Part shown: positions 13,626 to 21,155 of the stretch, in pieces
How the letters are laid out: the number at the start of each line of letters is the position of its first letter
Position numbering within the stretch: position 1 is the first letter of the stretch
NCBI GenBank assembly: GCA_038040285.1
Contig: JBBPIN010000023.1
Coordinates: 1 to 42,141, forward strand
Direction of reading: 5' to 3'
Origin: Mayfieldus sp038040285
GTDB lineage: Bacteria; Actinomycetota; Thermoleophilia; Solirubrobacterales; 70-9
Length of the DNA stretch: 42,141 bases
Notes under the pieces: generated by a model
What the model saw: the letters and a program-made list of their open reading frames with translations, nothing else
Databases searched by the model: none
Told to the model about the DNA's origin: nothing
Position numbers and translations under genes: made by a program

Positions 13626-15004
13626 GACGATAAGGCGAGGGCCAGGGCGTTGTTGAGCGCGTGGGCGATCATCCCCGGCACCAGTGAGCCGGTGCGCTCG
13701 TACAGCAGCGCCAGCATGAAGCCGAAGACGATCAGCGGCGGTACCGCCGTGATTCCGGTTGTCGCGTGGAGCGCCCCGAACACTAGGGCGCTGATCGCCG
13801 CCGCCGGGAAGGTCGACAGGCGCTTGCGAAGCCCGCCGAACAGCATGCCGCGAAAGAAGATCTCCTCGGCGATCGGGGCGACGACCACGATCAGCGCCAC
13901 GACCGGGATCGCCGCCAGCACGCCGGCGTCCAGTCCAAGGTCCCGCGCGATGTCTTTCTGGTCCGGCTCGGTGATCAAGGCCCCGTAGGCGATCGCCGCT
14001 ACGTAGTAGGAGAACAGCCCCAGCGCCATCCAGCCGAAGGCCGAGGGGCGAAAGCGGCGCAGGCCGAGCGAGGCCAGGCCGTCACGGAGCGAGATGTCGG
14101 GTGCGGCCCCGATCGCGACACCGATCGCGACGAAGACCAGGGTCACCTCGAGCAGCGCCTGCGCGACCAGCTTTCCACCGGTCGAGTGGAAGTGGGGATC
14201 GAAGGGCACGACCAGCAGCGGCGCGAACAAACCGCCGACCAGCAACCCGATAAGCACCCCGAGAACTGCGCGGCGGACTTCCCAGATCGCGTAGGGAAAG
14301 CCGGACGCGGTCCAACCCAGGGCCGATGCCGTGGGGCGCGCCTCGGCTGGTGCAGGGTGATTCGATCGCACGCCGGAGGTGTTGAGCGGGGCGGAGCTCT
14401 CGGCTGCCGCCTCCCGATCATTGCTCGGCGCGGAGCCGGCGGCGGGATGCCGAGCAAGCGCCTCGGTCGCCTCGCCGAACAGCTCAGCAGTGGTGGGCGC
14501 GGCGGGCGCTCCGTAGGGCGGTTCCGGGGGCGGCACGCTCGCGATGTGCGCCGGCTGTTGGGCCGGCTCCCGTGCCTCGGGGGCGCGCTCTCGCACCACG
14601 ATCGTCTTCGCGGCGCGGTCGCCGAGCCGCTGCTGGCGTGGGGAGCCGCGAACGATCAGGTAGTCGGCTCCGACCATCGCCAGCGGTAGGTCGACCAGGC
14701 GCAGCAGGTTGCGCCACGCTGTCTGGTTCCAGGTCAGCTCGGAGCCATCCAGGGAGAGGACGCGGATCCCGGTCGCGTTCTTTCCGATCGTCTGCCCCCA
14801 ACGCTTCTCGCAGAACTGAAAGTAGAACGACAGGCTGATGATCAGCAGGGCGATCGTCAGCAAGGCCCCACCCAGCAGCCAGACGAGTCCGATGATCAAG
14901 ACCAGGCTGTCGAGCAGCGCCGCCCCGAGGCGGCGCCCGAAGCTCGCGTACTCGACCGGGCGGGCGGTGGCAGGGGCGGGGGCGGTGAAATCGTCAGGGG
15001 TCAC
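13622..15004 (-). CDS. RDD domain fused to CPBP membrane protease
   Basis: The 460-residue protein joins two membrane modules. Residues about 20-140 form an RDD domain (FGRRLGAALLDSLVLIIGL, then the WGQTIGKNATGIRVLS loop). Residues about 140-220 are a proline-rich cytoplasmic linker. Residues about 240-460 form a CPBP (Abi/Rce1-like) intramembrane metalloprotease. Its hallmarks are present: PIAEEIFFRGMLFGGLRK (EExxxR), GALHATTG and MIAHALNNALAL. The GTG at 15004 is chosen because homology begins just after it; no better start was seen. ATGA overlap with the ATPase gene places it in the exporter operon. The protease substrate is unknown. Confidence 0.85.
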   Translation of the reverse strand: MTPDDFTAPAPATARPVEYASFGRRLGAALLDSLVLIIGLVWLLGGALLTIALLIISLSFYFQFCEKRWGQTIGKNATGIRVLSLDGSELTWNQTAWRNLLRLVDLPLAMVGADYLIVRGSPRQQRLGDRAAKTIVVRERAPEAREPAQQPAHIASVPPPEPPYGAPAAPTTAELFGEATEALARHPAAGSAPSNDREAAAESSAPLNTSGVRSNHPAPAEARPTASALGWTASGFPYAIWEVRRAVLGVLIGLLVGGLFAPLLVVPFDPHFHSTGGKLVAQALLEVTLVFVAIGVAIGAAPDISLRDGLASLGLRRFRPSAFGWMALGLFSYYVAAIAYGALITEPDQKDIARDLGLDAGVLAAIPVVALIVVVAPIAEEIFFRGMLFGGLRKRLSTFPAAAISALVFGALHATTGITAVPPLIVFGFMLALLYERTGSLVPGMIAHALNNALALALSS

Positions 15005-15059
15005 AGCACTGTCCGTTCGCGCTCGGCCCAATACCAGGCTCCTTGTCTGAGCCTCGCGC

Positions 15060-15692
15060 TCACAGGTGCTCAGCCACCTCCTCGAGGCTTGCCACGTCCC
15101 CGTCGCCCTCGCGGTCGAGCAGCAGCGCCCGGATCCCGGCCGCCTCGGCGCCCTCGACATCTTCCTCGCGGGTGTCGCCGACGTGCACCGCTTCGTCCGC
15201 GCTGCAGCCCGCAAGCGCCAGCGCCGCCTTGAAGATCGCCGGGTCGGGCTTTCCTGCCCCAGCCTCCGCGGAGGACACGGCGCCGTCGAGGTGCGACGCC
15301 AGGCCGCAGCGCTCCAGCACGTCGCCCAGCGAGCAGTCCCAGTTCGAGACGCAGACCAACTTCAGCCCCCGCGAGCGCAGCTGCGTCAACGCCGGCTCGG
15401 CGTCCGGGTAGGGATCGAAGCGGATCGAGTCGACCAGCGTCTCCACGCTGACCTCGGTACCCAGCTCGCGCGACAGCAGCTCGGCGCAGCGCGCCCGCAG
15501 ATCCGCGAGCGACTCGGGGTCGCGCCCCTCGTGGCTGTGCGCCTTGTAGTAGGCCATCTCGGCGCGCACCGCGGGTACCAGCTCCGCCTCGGGAATGCCC
15601 TCGCCGAGCGCATCCCGCAGGCCCACCCACGGTGGCTCCAGCTCGACCAGCGTCCCGAGCGCGTCAAGGAATACGGCTTTCGTCTTCGTCAC
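15060..15692 (-). CDS. HAD-superfamily hydrolase
   Basis: The 210-residue protein has motif I FLDALGTL (nucleophile Asp in a DALGT form typical of subfamily IA), motif II VCVSNWD, and motif IV HVGDTREEDVEGAEAAGI preceded by GAGKPDPAIF with the motif III Lys. A helical cap lies between motifs I and II. It is probably a phosphatase of small metabolites; the substrate is unknown. It is the first gene of the minus-strand run toward pyrE, 55 bases upstream of the RDD-CPBP gene. Confidence 0.87.
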   Translation of the reverse strand: MTKTKAVFLDALGTLVELEPPWVGLRDALGEGIPEAELVPAVRAEMAYYKAHSHEGRDPESLADLRARCAELLSRELGTEVSVETLVDSIRFDPYPDAEPALTQLRSRGLKLVCVSNWDCSLGDVLERCGLASHLDGAVSSAEAGAGKPDPAIFKAALALAGCSADEAVHVGDTREEDVEGAEAAGIRALLLDREGDGDVASLEEVAEHL

Positions 15693-15769
15693 GGAGCAGG
15701 CGATTCTCTCACCGGCCCCAGTGCCGCGTCCGCCGTTGGCGCGGTACTAGATGAAAGGATCGGCGCGAC

Positions 15770-16555
15770 ATGTCTTTGGTCATGGCCGCCAATCAATCCT
15801 TCTGGCACGAGCACGGCGACGAGGTCTCGGCCGTGATCACGCTCGTGATCACGATCATCGTCGCCTTCCTGGTCGACAGGCTTGTGATCGGCCGCGGCAC
15901 GCGGATGGCGGCGCGGATGACCGAGGGAGGCGTTTCGCGCAGCGCCGCCACCCGGCTGCGCGTGGTCCGCCGACTGATTTTCGTCGTCATCCTGGTGATC
16001 GGGGTCGCGCTGGCGCTGAGCCAATTCGGGCAGATCAAGCGGCTGGCGACCGGGATCCTCGCCTCCAGCGCGGTGATCGGCCTGGTGATCGGGTTCGCGG
16101 CGCGCCAATCGCTCGGCAACATGGTCGCCGGGGTGATGCTGGCGATCACGCAGCCGATGCGGATCGGCGATCGCGTCACCTTCGAAGACACAACCGGGCG
16201 GGTCGACGACATCACCCTCACCTACACCTACATCGACCCGGGCGACGGGCGTCTCGTCGTGGTGCCCAATGAGAGCATCGTCAGCGGCACGATCTTCAAC
16301 CACTCGACCGGCGACCGCTCGGCGCCGGTCACGGTCTCCGCCTGGGTGCCCCCGGCGACCGACCTCGACCGCGCCGAAGAGGCCCTGAAGGGCGTCGGGG
16401 CCGATTCGGTGCACATCGCCGAATGGACACACGAGGGCCTGCGCCTGGAGGTCAAGGTCGCAACCGACCTCGACCGAACCAGGGTCGGCGACGAGGAGGC
16501 AGCGCTGCGTGAGCGCGCCCAAACGGCTCTGCAGCGCGCAGGGCTGCTTGCATAG
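15770..16555 (+). CDS. Small-conductance mechanosensitive channel (MscS family)
   Basis: The 261-residue protein has three membrane helices. The third, pore-lining helix (ASSAVIGLVIGFAARQSLGN) leads directly to the MscS beta domain (PMRIGDRVTFEDTTGRV and VVVPNESIVSGTIFNHS), ending with the alpha/beta C-terminal domain. It is shorter than E. coli MscS at its C terminus. The channel should release solutes under hypo-osmotic shock. An AAAGGA ribosome binding site lies about ten bases before the ATG. It diverges from the HAD gene. Confidence 0.92.
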   Translation: MSLVMAANQSFWHEHGDEVSAVITLVITIIVAFLVDRLVIGRGTRMAARMTEGGVSRSAATRLRVVRRLIFVVILVIGVALALSQFGQIKRLATGILASSAVIGLVIGFAARQSLGNMVAGVMLAITQPMRIGDRVTFEDTTGRVDDITLTYTYIDPGDGRLVVVPNESIVSGTIFNHSTGDRSAPVTVSAWVPPATDLDRAEEALKGVGADSVHIAEWTHEGLRLEVKVATDLDRTRVGDEEAALRERAQTALQRAGLLA

Positions 16556-16605
16556 GCCCCGCCTAGGCGTCGGGTAGCGAGCTCGCGCCCAGTACCCTTT
16601 TTGAG

Positions 16606-18777
16606 ATGACGCAGCGGCAGCGCAGGCGTCACCGCCGCGGCAGCAGGAAGCGATCGAAGCTGGCGGTGGCCCTGATTGTGGTCTTCTCGGTGATCGCGGC
16701 GGCGATCCTCGCCGCCGGTTCCTGGGTGGTCAGCGTCGCCGACGAGGCGCCGAACCCCGACAACCTGAAACCGGTCAAGAAGGGTCAGAACTCGATCATC
16801 TATGCCGGCGACGGCAGCCGGCTGGGCTACATCCAGTCCGACGAGGCGCGCAAGCCGGTCTCGATCAAGCGAATGCCGATCTCGCTTCAGTACGCGACGG
16901 TGGCGATCGAGGACCAGCGCTTCTTCGAGCACAACGGGGTCGACGTGGAAGGCGTGGTGCGCGCCGCGGTAAAGAACATCGATCGCGGCAAGATCGTCCA
17001 GGGCGGCTCGACGATCACGATGCAGCTGATGCGCAACCTCTACATCACCGATCCCAAGCGCGACATCGAGCGCAAGATCCAGGAAGCGAAGATGGCGCTC
17101 GAGTACGAGCAGAACCACAGCAAGCGGAAGATCCTCCAGCAGTACCTCAACGACGCCTCCTACGGGACGATCGAGGGGCGCACGGCGGTCGGCGTCCAGG
17201 CGGCGGCCAAGACCTACTTCTCGAAGCCGGTCCGGAAGCTGACCCTCGAGCAGTCGGCGCTGCTCGCGGGCCTTCCCCAGGCGCCGTCCGAATACAACCC
17301 CTTCCTCAACCCGGTCGGGGCCAAGGAGCGGCGCAACGAGGTGCTCCAGAAGATGGCCAAGCTCGGCTACATCTCCCAGCACCGGGCGATCGAGGGCTAC
17401 CAGCGACCGCTGGAGCTGCACCGCTCCAACGCCTACAGCAGCATCCGCGAGCCCTACTTCTTCGACTACGTCCAGAACAAGCTGATCTCCGACTACGGCG
17501 TCAACACGGTCCGCAAGGGTGGGCTGAAGATCTACACCACCCTCGACCCGAACCTCCAGCAGGCCGGGCGCGACGCGATCGTCGGCCAGCTCCCGTACTC
17601 GACCGACCCCGCGGCCGCGGTGGTTTCGATCGACCCCACGAACGGCCACATCCTCGCGATGGCCTCCAGCGGCTCCTACAACAACAACCAATACAACCTC
17701 GCCGCCCAGGGGCGGCGCCAGCCGGGCTCGGCCTTCAAGGCCTTCGTGCTCACCAACGCGATCAACCGCGGCGTCAACCCCTACAGCACCTACTACACCT
17801 CCAAGCACCTGGAGCTGGACCTGCCCCAGTACGGGCACTGGAGCGTCTCAACCGCCGAGAACAGCTACGCCGGCACGATCAGCCTCGCGCAGGCAACGGT
17901 GCTCTCCGACAACACGGTGTTCGCGCAGCTCGACCTCGACCTGGGCCCGAGCTCGGTCACCCAGATGGCCCACAAGATGGGCATCACCACCCATCTCGAC
18001 AGCATTCCGGCAGAGGGCATCGGCGGGCTGCGGATCGGGGTTTCGCCGCTGGAGATGGCGGACGCCTACGCGACCCTCGCCTCCGGCGGGGTTCACCATC
18101 CACCGATCGCGATCCGTAAGGTGGTCTTCCCCGACGGTCGCGTCGACCAGCCGGAGAAGCCGGAGGCCAATCGCGTCATCTCGTCGGCGGTCGCCTACGA
18201 GGTGAGCAAGATCCTGCACGAGAACATCATCGGCGGAACCGGCACCGCGGCCTACACGGGGTGCGGCGGCCAGGCCGGCAAGACCGGCACGACTGACAAC
18301 TTCACCGACGCCTGGTTCGTCGGCTATCAGCCCAACCAGACCACCGCCGTCTGGGTCGGCTACCCCCAGGCGACGCTCTCGATGACCAGCGTGCACGGGA
18401 TCACCGTCTTCGGGGGCACCTTCCCGGCCCAGATCTGGCACGACTACTACGTCAACGCGGGCATTCCCTGCGTGGAGTTCCCACCGCCCACGGACACGAT
18501 CCATTGGTCGCCGTTCTTCGGCAACTATTCGGTGTCCTCGTCGACCAGCGGCTCCTCGACCTCGAGCACAAGCACCCAGACCGGCGGCCAGAACGGCTAC
18601 GACCCGTCGCTGTACGCGCCCGGGGCGGGCCAGAAGCCGGCTCCCGCGCCGAAACCGTCGCCGCCCAAGCCTTCACCGCCGAAACCGCCGAAGCCGACAC
18701 CGCCCCCGAAGCCCACGCCGCCGCCCACACCGCCGCCCACACCGCCACCGGTCACCGGCGGCACCGGCGGTGGTTGA
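16606..18777 (+). CDS. Class A penicillin-binding protein (PBP1A-like)
   Basis: This bifunctional peptidoglycan polymerase has 723 residues. A short basic cytoplasmic tail and one membrane anchor (residues about 20-43) precede the GT51 glycosyltransferase with catalytic EDQRFF (Glu about 102) and GGSTITMQ. The transpeptidase domain follows: SAFK (Ser about 375), SDN (434-436) and KTG (559-561). The C terminus is a proline/lysine/threonine-rich extracellular tail of about 90 residues that could span the wall. The ATG at 16606 gives a typical N terminus. No partner genes lie nearby. Confidence 0.96.
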   Translation: MTQRQRRRHRRGSRKRSKLAVALIVVFSVIAAAILAAGSWVVSVADEAPNPDNLKPVKKGQNSIIYAGDGSRLGYIQSDEARKPVSIKRMPISLQYATVAIEDQRFFEHNGVDVEGVVRAAVKNIDRGKIVQGGSTITMQLMRNLYITDPKRDIERKIQEAKMALEYEQNHSKRKILQQYLNDASYGTIEGRTAVGVQAAAKTYFSKPVRKLTLEQSALLAGLPQAPSEYNPFLNPVGAKERRNEVLQKMAKLGYISQHRAIEGYQRPLELHRSNAYSSIREPYFFDYVQNKLISDYGVNTVRKGGLKIYTTLDPNLQQAGRDAIVGQLPYSTDPAAAVVSIDPTNGHILAMASSGSYNNNQYNLAAQGRRQPGSAFKAFVLTNAINRGVNPYSTYYTSKHLELDLPQYGHWSVSTAENSYAGTISLAQATVLSDNTVFAQLDLDLGPSSVTQMAHKMGITTHLDSIPAEGIGGLRIGVSPLEMADAYATLASGGVHHPPIAIRKVVFPDGRVDQPEKPEANRVISSAVAYEVSKILHENIIGGTGTAAYTGCGGQAGKTGTTDNFTDAWFVGYQPNQTTAVWVGYPQATLSMTSVHGITVFGGTFPAQIWHDYYVNAGIPCVEFPPPTDTIHWSPFFGNYSVSSSTSGSSTSSTSTQTGGQNGYDPSLYAPGAGQKPAPAPKPSPPKPSPPKPPKPTPPPKPTPPPTPPPTPPPVTGGTGGG

Positions 18778-18792
18778 CAATCAACATCATTT

Positions 18793-18842
18793 GCGGCGCC
18801 TTCGGCGCCTGACATGCCTCTGCGGCGACGCAACGTCGCCGC
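18793..18842. repeat. Double-hairpin intergenic element, copy 1
   Basis: The first hairpin has 6-bp arms (18795-18800 and 18804-18809) around TTC. A TGACATGCCTCT linker follows, then a second hairpin with 9-bp arms (18822-18830 and 18834-18842) around CAA. It lies just after the penicillin-binding protein stop, between two convergent genes. A copy at 30686-30735 has the same architecture with compensated base changes. Confidence 0.6.
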
Positions 18843-18851
18843 CAGGATCAT

Positions 18852-19913
18852 CTAGCCGGATTCCGGCCTGGGCGCGATAGCGCGGTCCTCGGCGCGCACC
18901 TCCTGGGTCATCTCCGCCCTGCTCCCGCTCCACGCCTCGTGACGCCCGACCAGGGTGACCGCCCCCACGTAGATCAACTCGGCCACCGTCAGCACCGCGC
19001 GTACGGCGATCGCAATCACCGCCCCGACCGCGAAGCTCTGGCTCGGCAGGGCCGCCTTCACAGCCCAGGCGAAGGCGGCGTCGCGGATGCCGAGCCCGGC
19101 TGGGGCGACCAGGGTGACCAGGGCGGCGACGTAGCCGAAGGCCTGCGCCGAGCCGACCGTGGCCAGCTCGTTGAAGCCGAAGTCGTGGACCGAACGAGCG
19201 ACGAAGAATACGCCGACGCCGCAGACGGCCCAGCTGATCGCGTAGTAGACCAGCATCACGAGGATGCCCCAGAGGGGGATCGTCGCCGGCAGCGGTTCGC
19301 GGCCGAAGGCGTGCAGCAGCCGGTTCGCGAGCGGCCCGAAGACCCGCGGGTGCAGGACGACGATCGCCGCCGGAACGACGACCAGCACGGCCCAGCGCCA
19401 CGGCTGCCCCTGGAGGTCGGGATGGTCGATGAGGAAATAGCTGGCGATCCCGGTGGCCGCAGCGGCGGACAGCGCCTGTTCGTAGACGATGCTGGCCAGG
19501 GCCAGCCGCCGCGGAACTCCCCCGCGTTCGGAGAGGACCAGACGCGCCAGAACGTAGAGGACGCTGCCGGGCACGTAGCGCGCCAGAATCGGCTGGCCCC
19601 AGGCGACCTGGGCGCGGACCGGGTTGAGGCGATTGCCGAGCAGCCGCAGCAACAGATCCCAGCCGAGGGCGCTCATCACGTAGAAGACCATCAGCACGCC
19701 GAACCCCGGCAGCAGCCAGATCGGGGTGAAATGGACGCCCTTGTCCTGAATCTCGCCCCACTGCTGGACAACGGTGAGGATCAGGAAGCCAAAGATCAGC
19801 AGCGCGATGCCGGCCTGCACCGCGATGCGCACGGGCCGGCGCCGCGGGGGGCGCCTGCCGAGCGTCGCGCCGGCCTCCCCGATGCGATGCAGGAGTGGGG
19901 TCGGGCGATCCAA
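18852..19913 (-). CDS. Flippase-like / LPG-synthase-TM membrane protein
   Basis: This 353-residue protein has about eight membrane helices and resembles the UPF0104/lysylphosphatidylglycerol-synthase transmembrane family. Features include the N-terminal LLPGFGVLMVFYVMSALGW segment and the near-C-terminal APAGLGIRDAAFAWAVKAAL motif typical of that family. It is not accompanied by an aminoacyl-transferase domain, so it may act as a lipid or glycan flippase rather than an MprF enzyme. The start at 19913 leaves a basic cytoplasmic tail before the first helix. It is transcribed divergently from thiL. Confidence 0.8.
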   Translation of the reverse strand: MDRPTPLLHRIGEAGATLGRRPPRRRPVRIAVQAGIALLIFGFLILTVVQQWGEIQDKGVHFTPIWLLPGFGVLMVFYVMSALGWDLLLRLLGNRLNPVRAQVAWGQPILARYVPGSVLYVLARLVLSERGGVPRRLALASIVYEQALSAAAATGIASYFLIDHPDLQGQPWRWAVLVVVPAAIVVLHPRVFGPLANRLLHAFGREPLPATIPLWGILVMLVYYAISWAVCGVGVFFVARSVHDFGFNELATVGSAQAFGYVAALVTLVAPAGLGIRDAAFAWAVKAALPSQSFAVGAVIAIAVRAVLTVAELIYVGAVTLVGRHEAWSGSRAEMTQEVRAEDRAIAPRPESG

Positions 19914-19956
19914 GGTCCTGGGGCGAGGATAGCCGCGCCCGGTTCACAATGGTCGG

Positions 19957-20937
19957 GTGGGCGAGTTCGATCTGATCGCCGCGCTGCGCGCGCGCCTCCC
20001 GGAGCCGGGCCCGCGGGTCCTGCTCGGGGTCGGCGACGATGCCGCCGTCACTGCCCCCGAGGGGGTCACCGCCACCTCCGTCGACGCCATCGTCGAGGGA
20101 GTGCATTTCCGCCGTGACTCGACGCCTCTGGAGGCGATCGGGCGCCGGGCCCTGGCCGCGGCGCTGTCCGACCTCGCGGCGATGGGGGCTGAGCCGGGCG
20201 AGGCCTACATCGTGCTCGGCGTCCCGGAGGACCTCGACGAGGCTGGCTGCCTGGAGCTGCTCGAGGGCGCCGAGGCGCTCGCGGCGCAGACCGGGACGGC
20301 GCTAGTCGGTGGCGACATCAGCCGCTCCGCGGTCCTGTTCGTGGCCATGACCGTGGTCGGACACGCGCCAGGCGCGGAGAGCCTGGTCAGCCGCGGAGGC
20401 GCGAACGCCGGTGACGTCGTCGCAGTGACCGGTGAGCTGGGAGGGGCGGCGGCGGCGCTACGGCTTCTGGAGGGCGGCGGCGCGAGCGGCGGCGTGCCGG
20501 ACGACCTCGCCCTCGCTCTTCGGGCGCGCCAGCTCGACCCCCAGCCCCGCCTCCGCGAGGGCAGGGCCCTGGCCACCAGCGGAGCGAACGCGATGATCGA
20601 CATCAGCGACGGCCTCGGGGCCGATGCCGGTCACGTCGCCGCCGAGAGCGGCCTGCGGCTGGAGATCGACCTAGCCACGATTCCGCTTCAGGCCGGCGTG
20701 CGGGAGGTGGCGATGGCGGCCGGCGAGGACCCGCTGGAGCTTGCGGCCGGCGGGGGCGAGGACTACGAGCTTCTCTGCTGCCTGCGCGCGGAGTCGCTGG
20801 ACCGAGCCCGGACGGCGGTCGCCGATGCGGGTGGTTCCCTTACCGTGATTGGGCGCTGCGTCCCCGGCGAGGGTGTGACGCTCAGTGCTCCCAGCGGCCG
20901 CGAGCTTCAAGCGCGGGGCTACGACCAACTGTCCTAG
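19957..20937 (+). CDS. thiL: Thiamine-monophosphate kinase
   Basis: The 326-residue enzyme phosphorylates thiamine monophosphate to thiamine pyrophosphate, the last step of the cofactor pathway. It shows the N-terminal FDLIAAL, the metal/ATP loop LLGVGDDAAV, the substrate strand VDAIVEGVHFRRD, LVGGDISRS and the later MIDISDGLGADAGH motif, all expected for ThiL. The GTG at 19957 gives the usual family start. No other thiamine gene is adjacent. Confidence 0.94.
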   Translation: MGEFDLIAALRARLPEPGPRVLLGVGDDAAVTAPEGVTATSVDAIVEGVHFRRDSTPLEAIGRRALAAALSDLAAMGAEPGEAYIVLGVPEDLDEAGCLELLEGAEALAAQTGTALVGGDISRSAVLFVAMTVVGHAPGAESLVSRGGANAGDVVAVTGELGGAAAALRLLEGGGASGGVPDDLALALRARQLDPQPRLREGRALATSGANAMIDISDGLGADAGHVAAESGLRLEIDLATIPLQAGVREVAMAAGEDPLELAAGGGEDYELLCCLRAESLDRARTAVADAGGSLTVIGRCVPGEGVTLSAPSGRELQARGYDQLS

Positions 20938-21118
20938 CCTCCGCACCGTCGCGGGCGAGGAACGCTCGGACCCCGGGCCGCTCCAGCATGGCCTCGGCGA
21001 CCAGCACCGGCTCCATGCGGTAGTGCCCCGTTTGGATCAGAGCTTTGAGCTGTCTAGGTGACATTCTCCGTGTCATTCCGATCTTGGAAATCCCTTCCGA
21101 TGCCCTTACCGATACCAC
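20882..21118 (-). CDS. FlgM-like small protein
   Basis: The 78-residue product contains RQLKALIQTGHYRMEPVLVA followed by EAMLERPG. This resembles the sigma-binding C-terminal helix pair of FlgM-type anti-sigma factors ('LKxxIxxGxYxvdxxxvAexml'). No flagellar genes are present in the window, so a true FlgM role is doubtful, but an anti-sigma role is possible. The GTG at 21118 lacks a strong ribosome binding site; an internal ATG at 21076 is the alternative start. Its last 56 bases run antisense to the thiL end. It may be a diverged relic. Confidence 0.45.
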   Translation of the reverse strand: MVSVRASEGISKIGMTRRMSPRQLKALIQTGHYRMEPVLVAEAMLERPGVRAFLARDGAEARTVGRSPALEARGRWEH

Positions 21119-21155
21119 TATCGGCAGACGCTTCGACCCTCATAAGTACTCGGTA

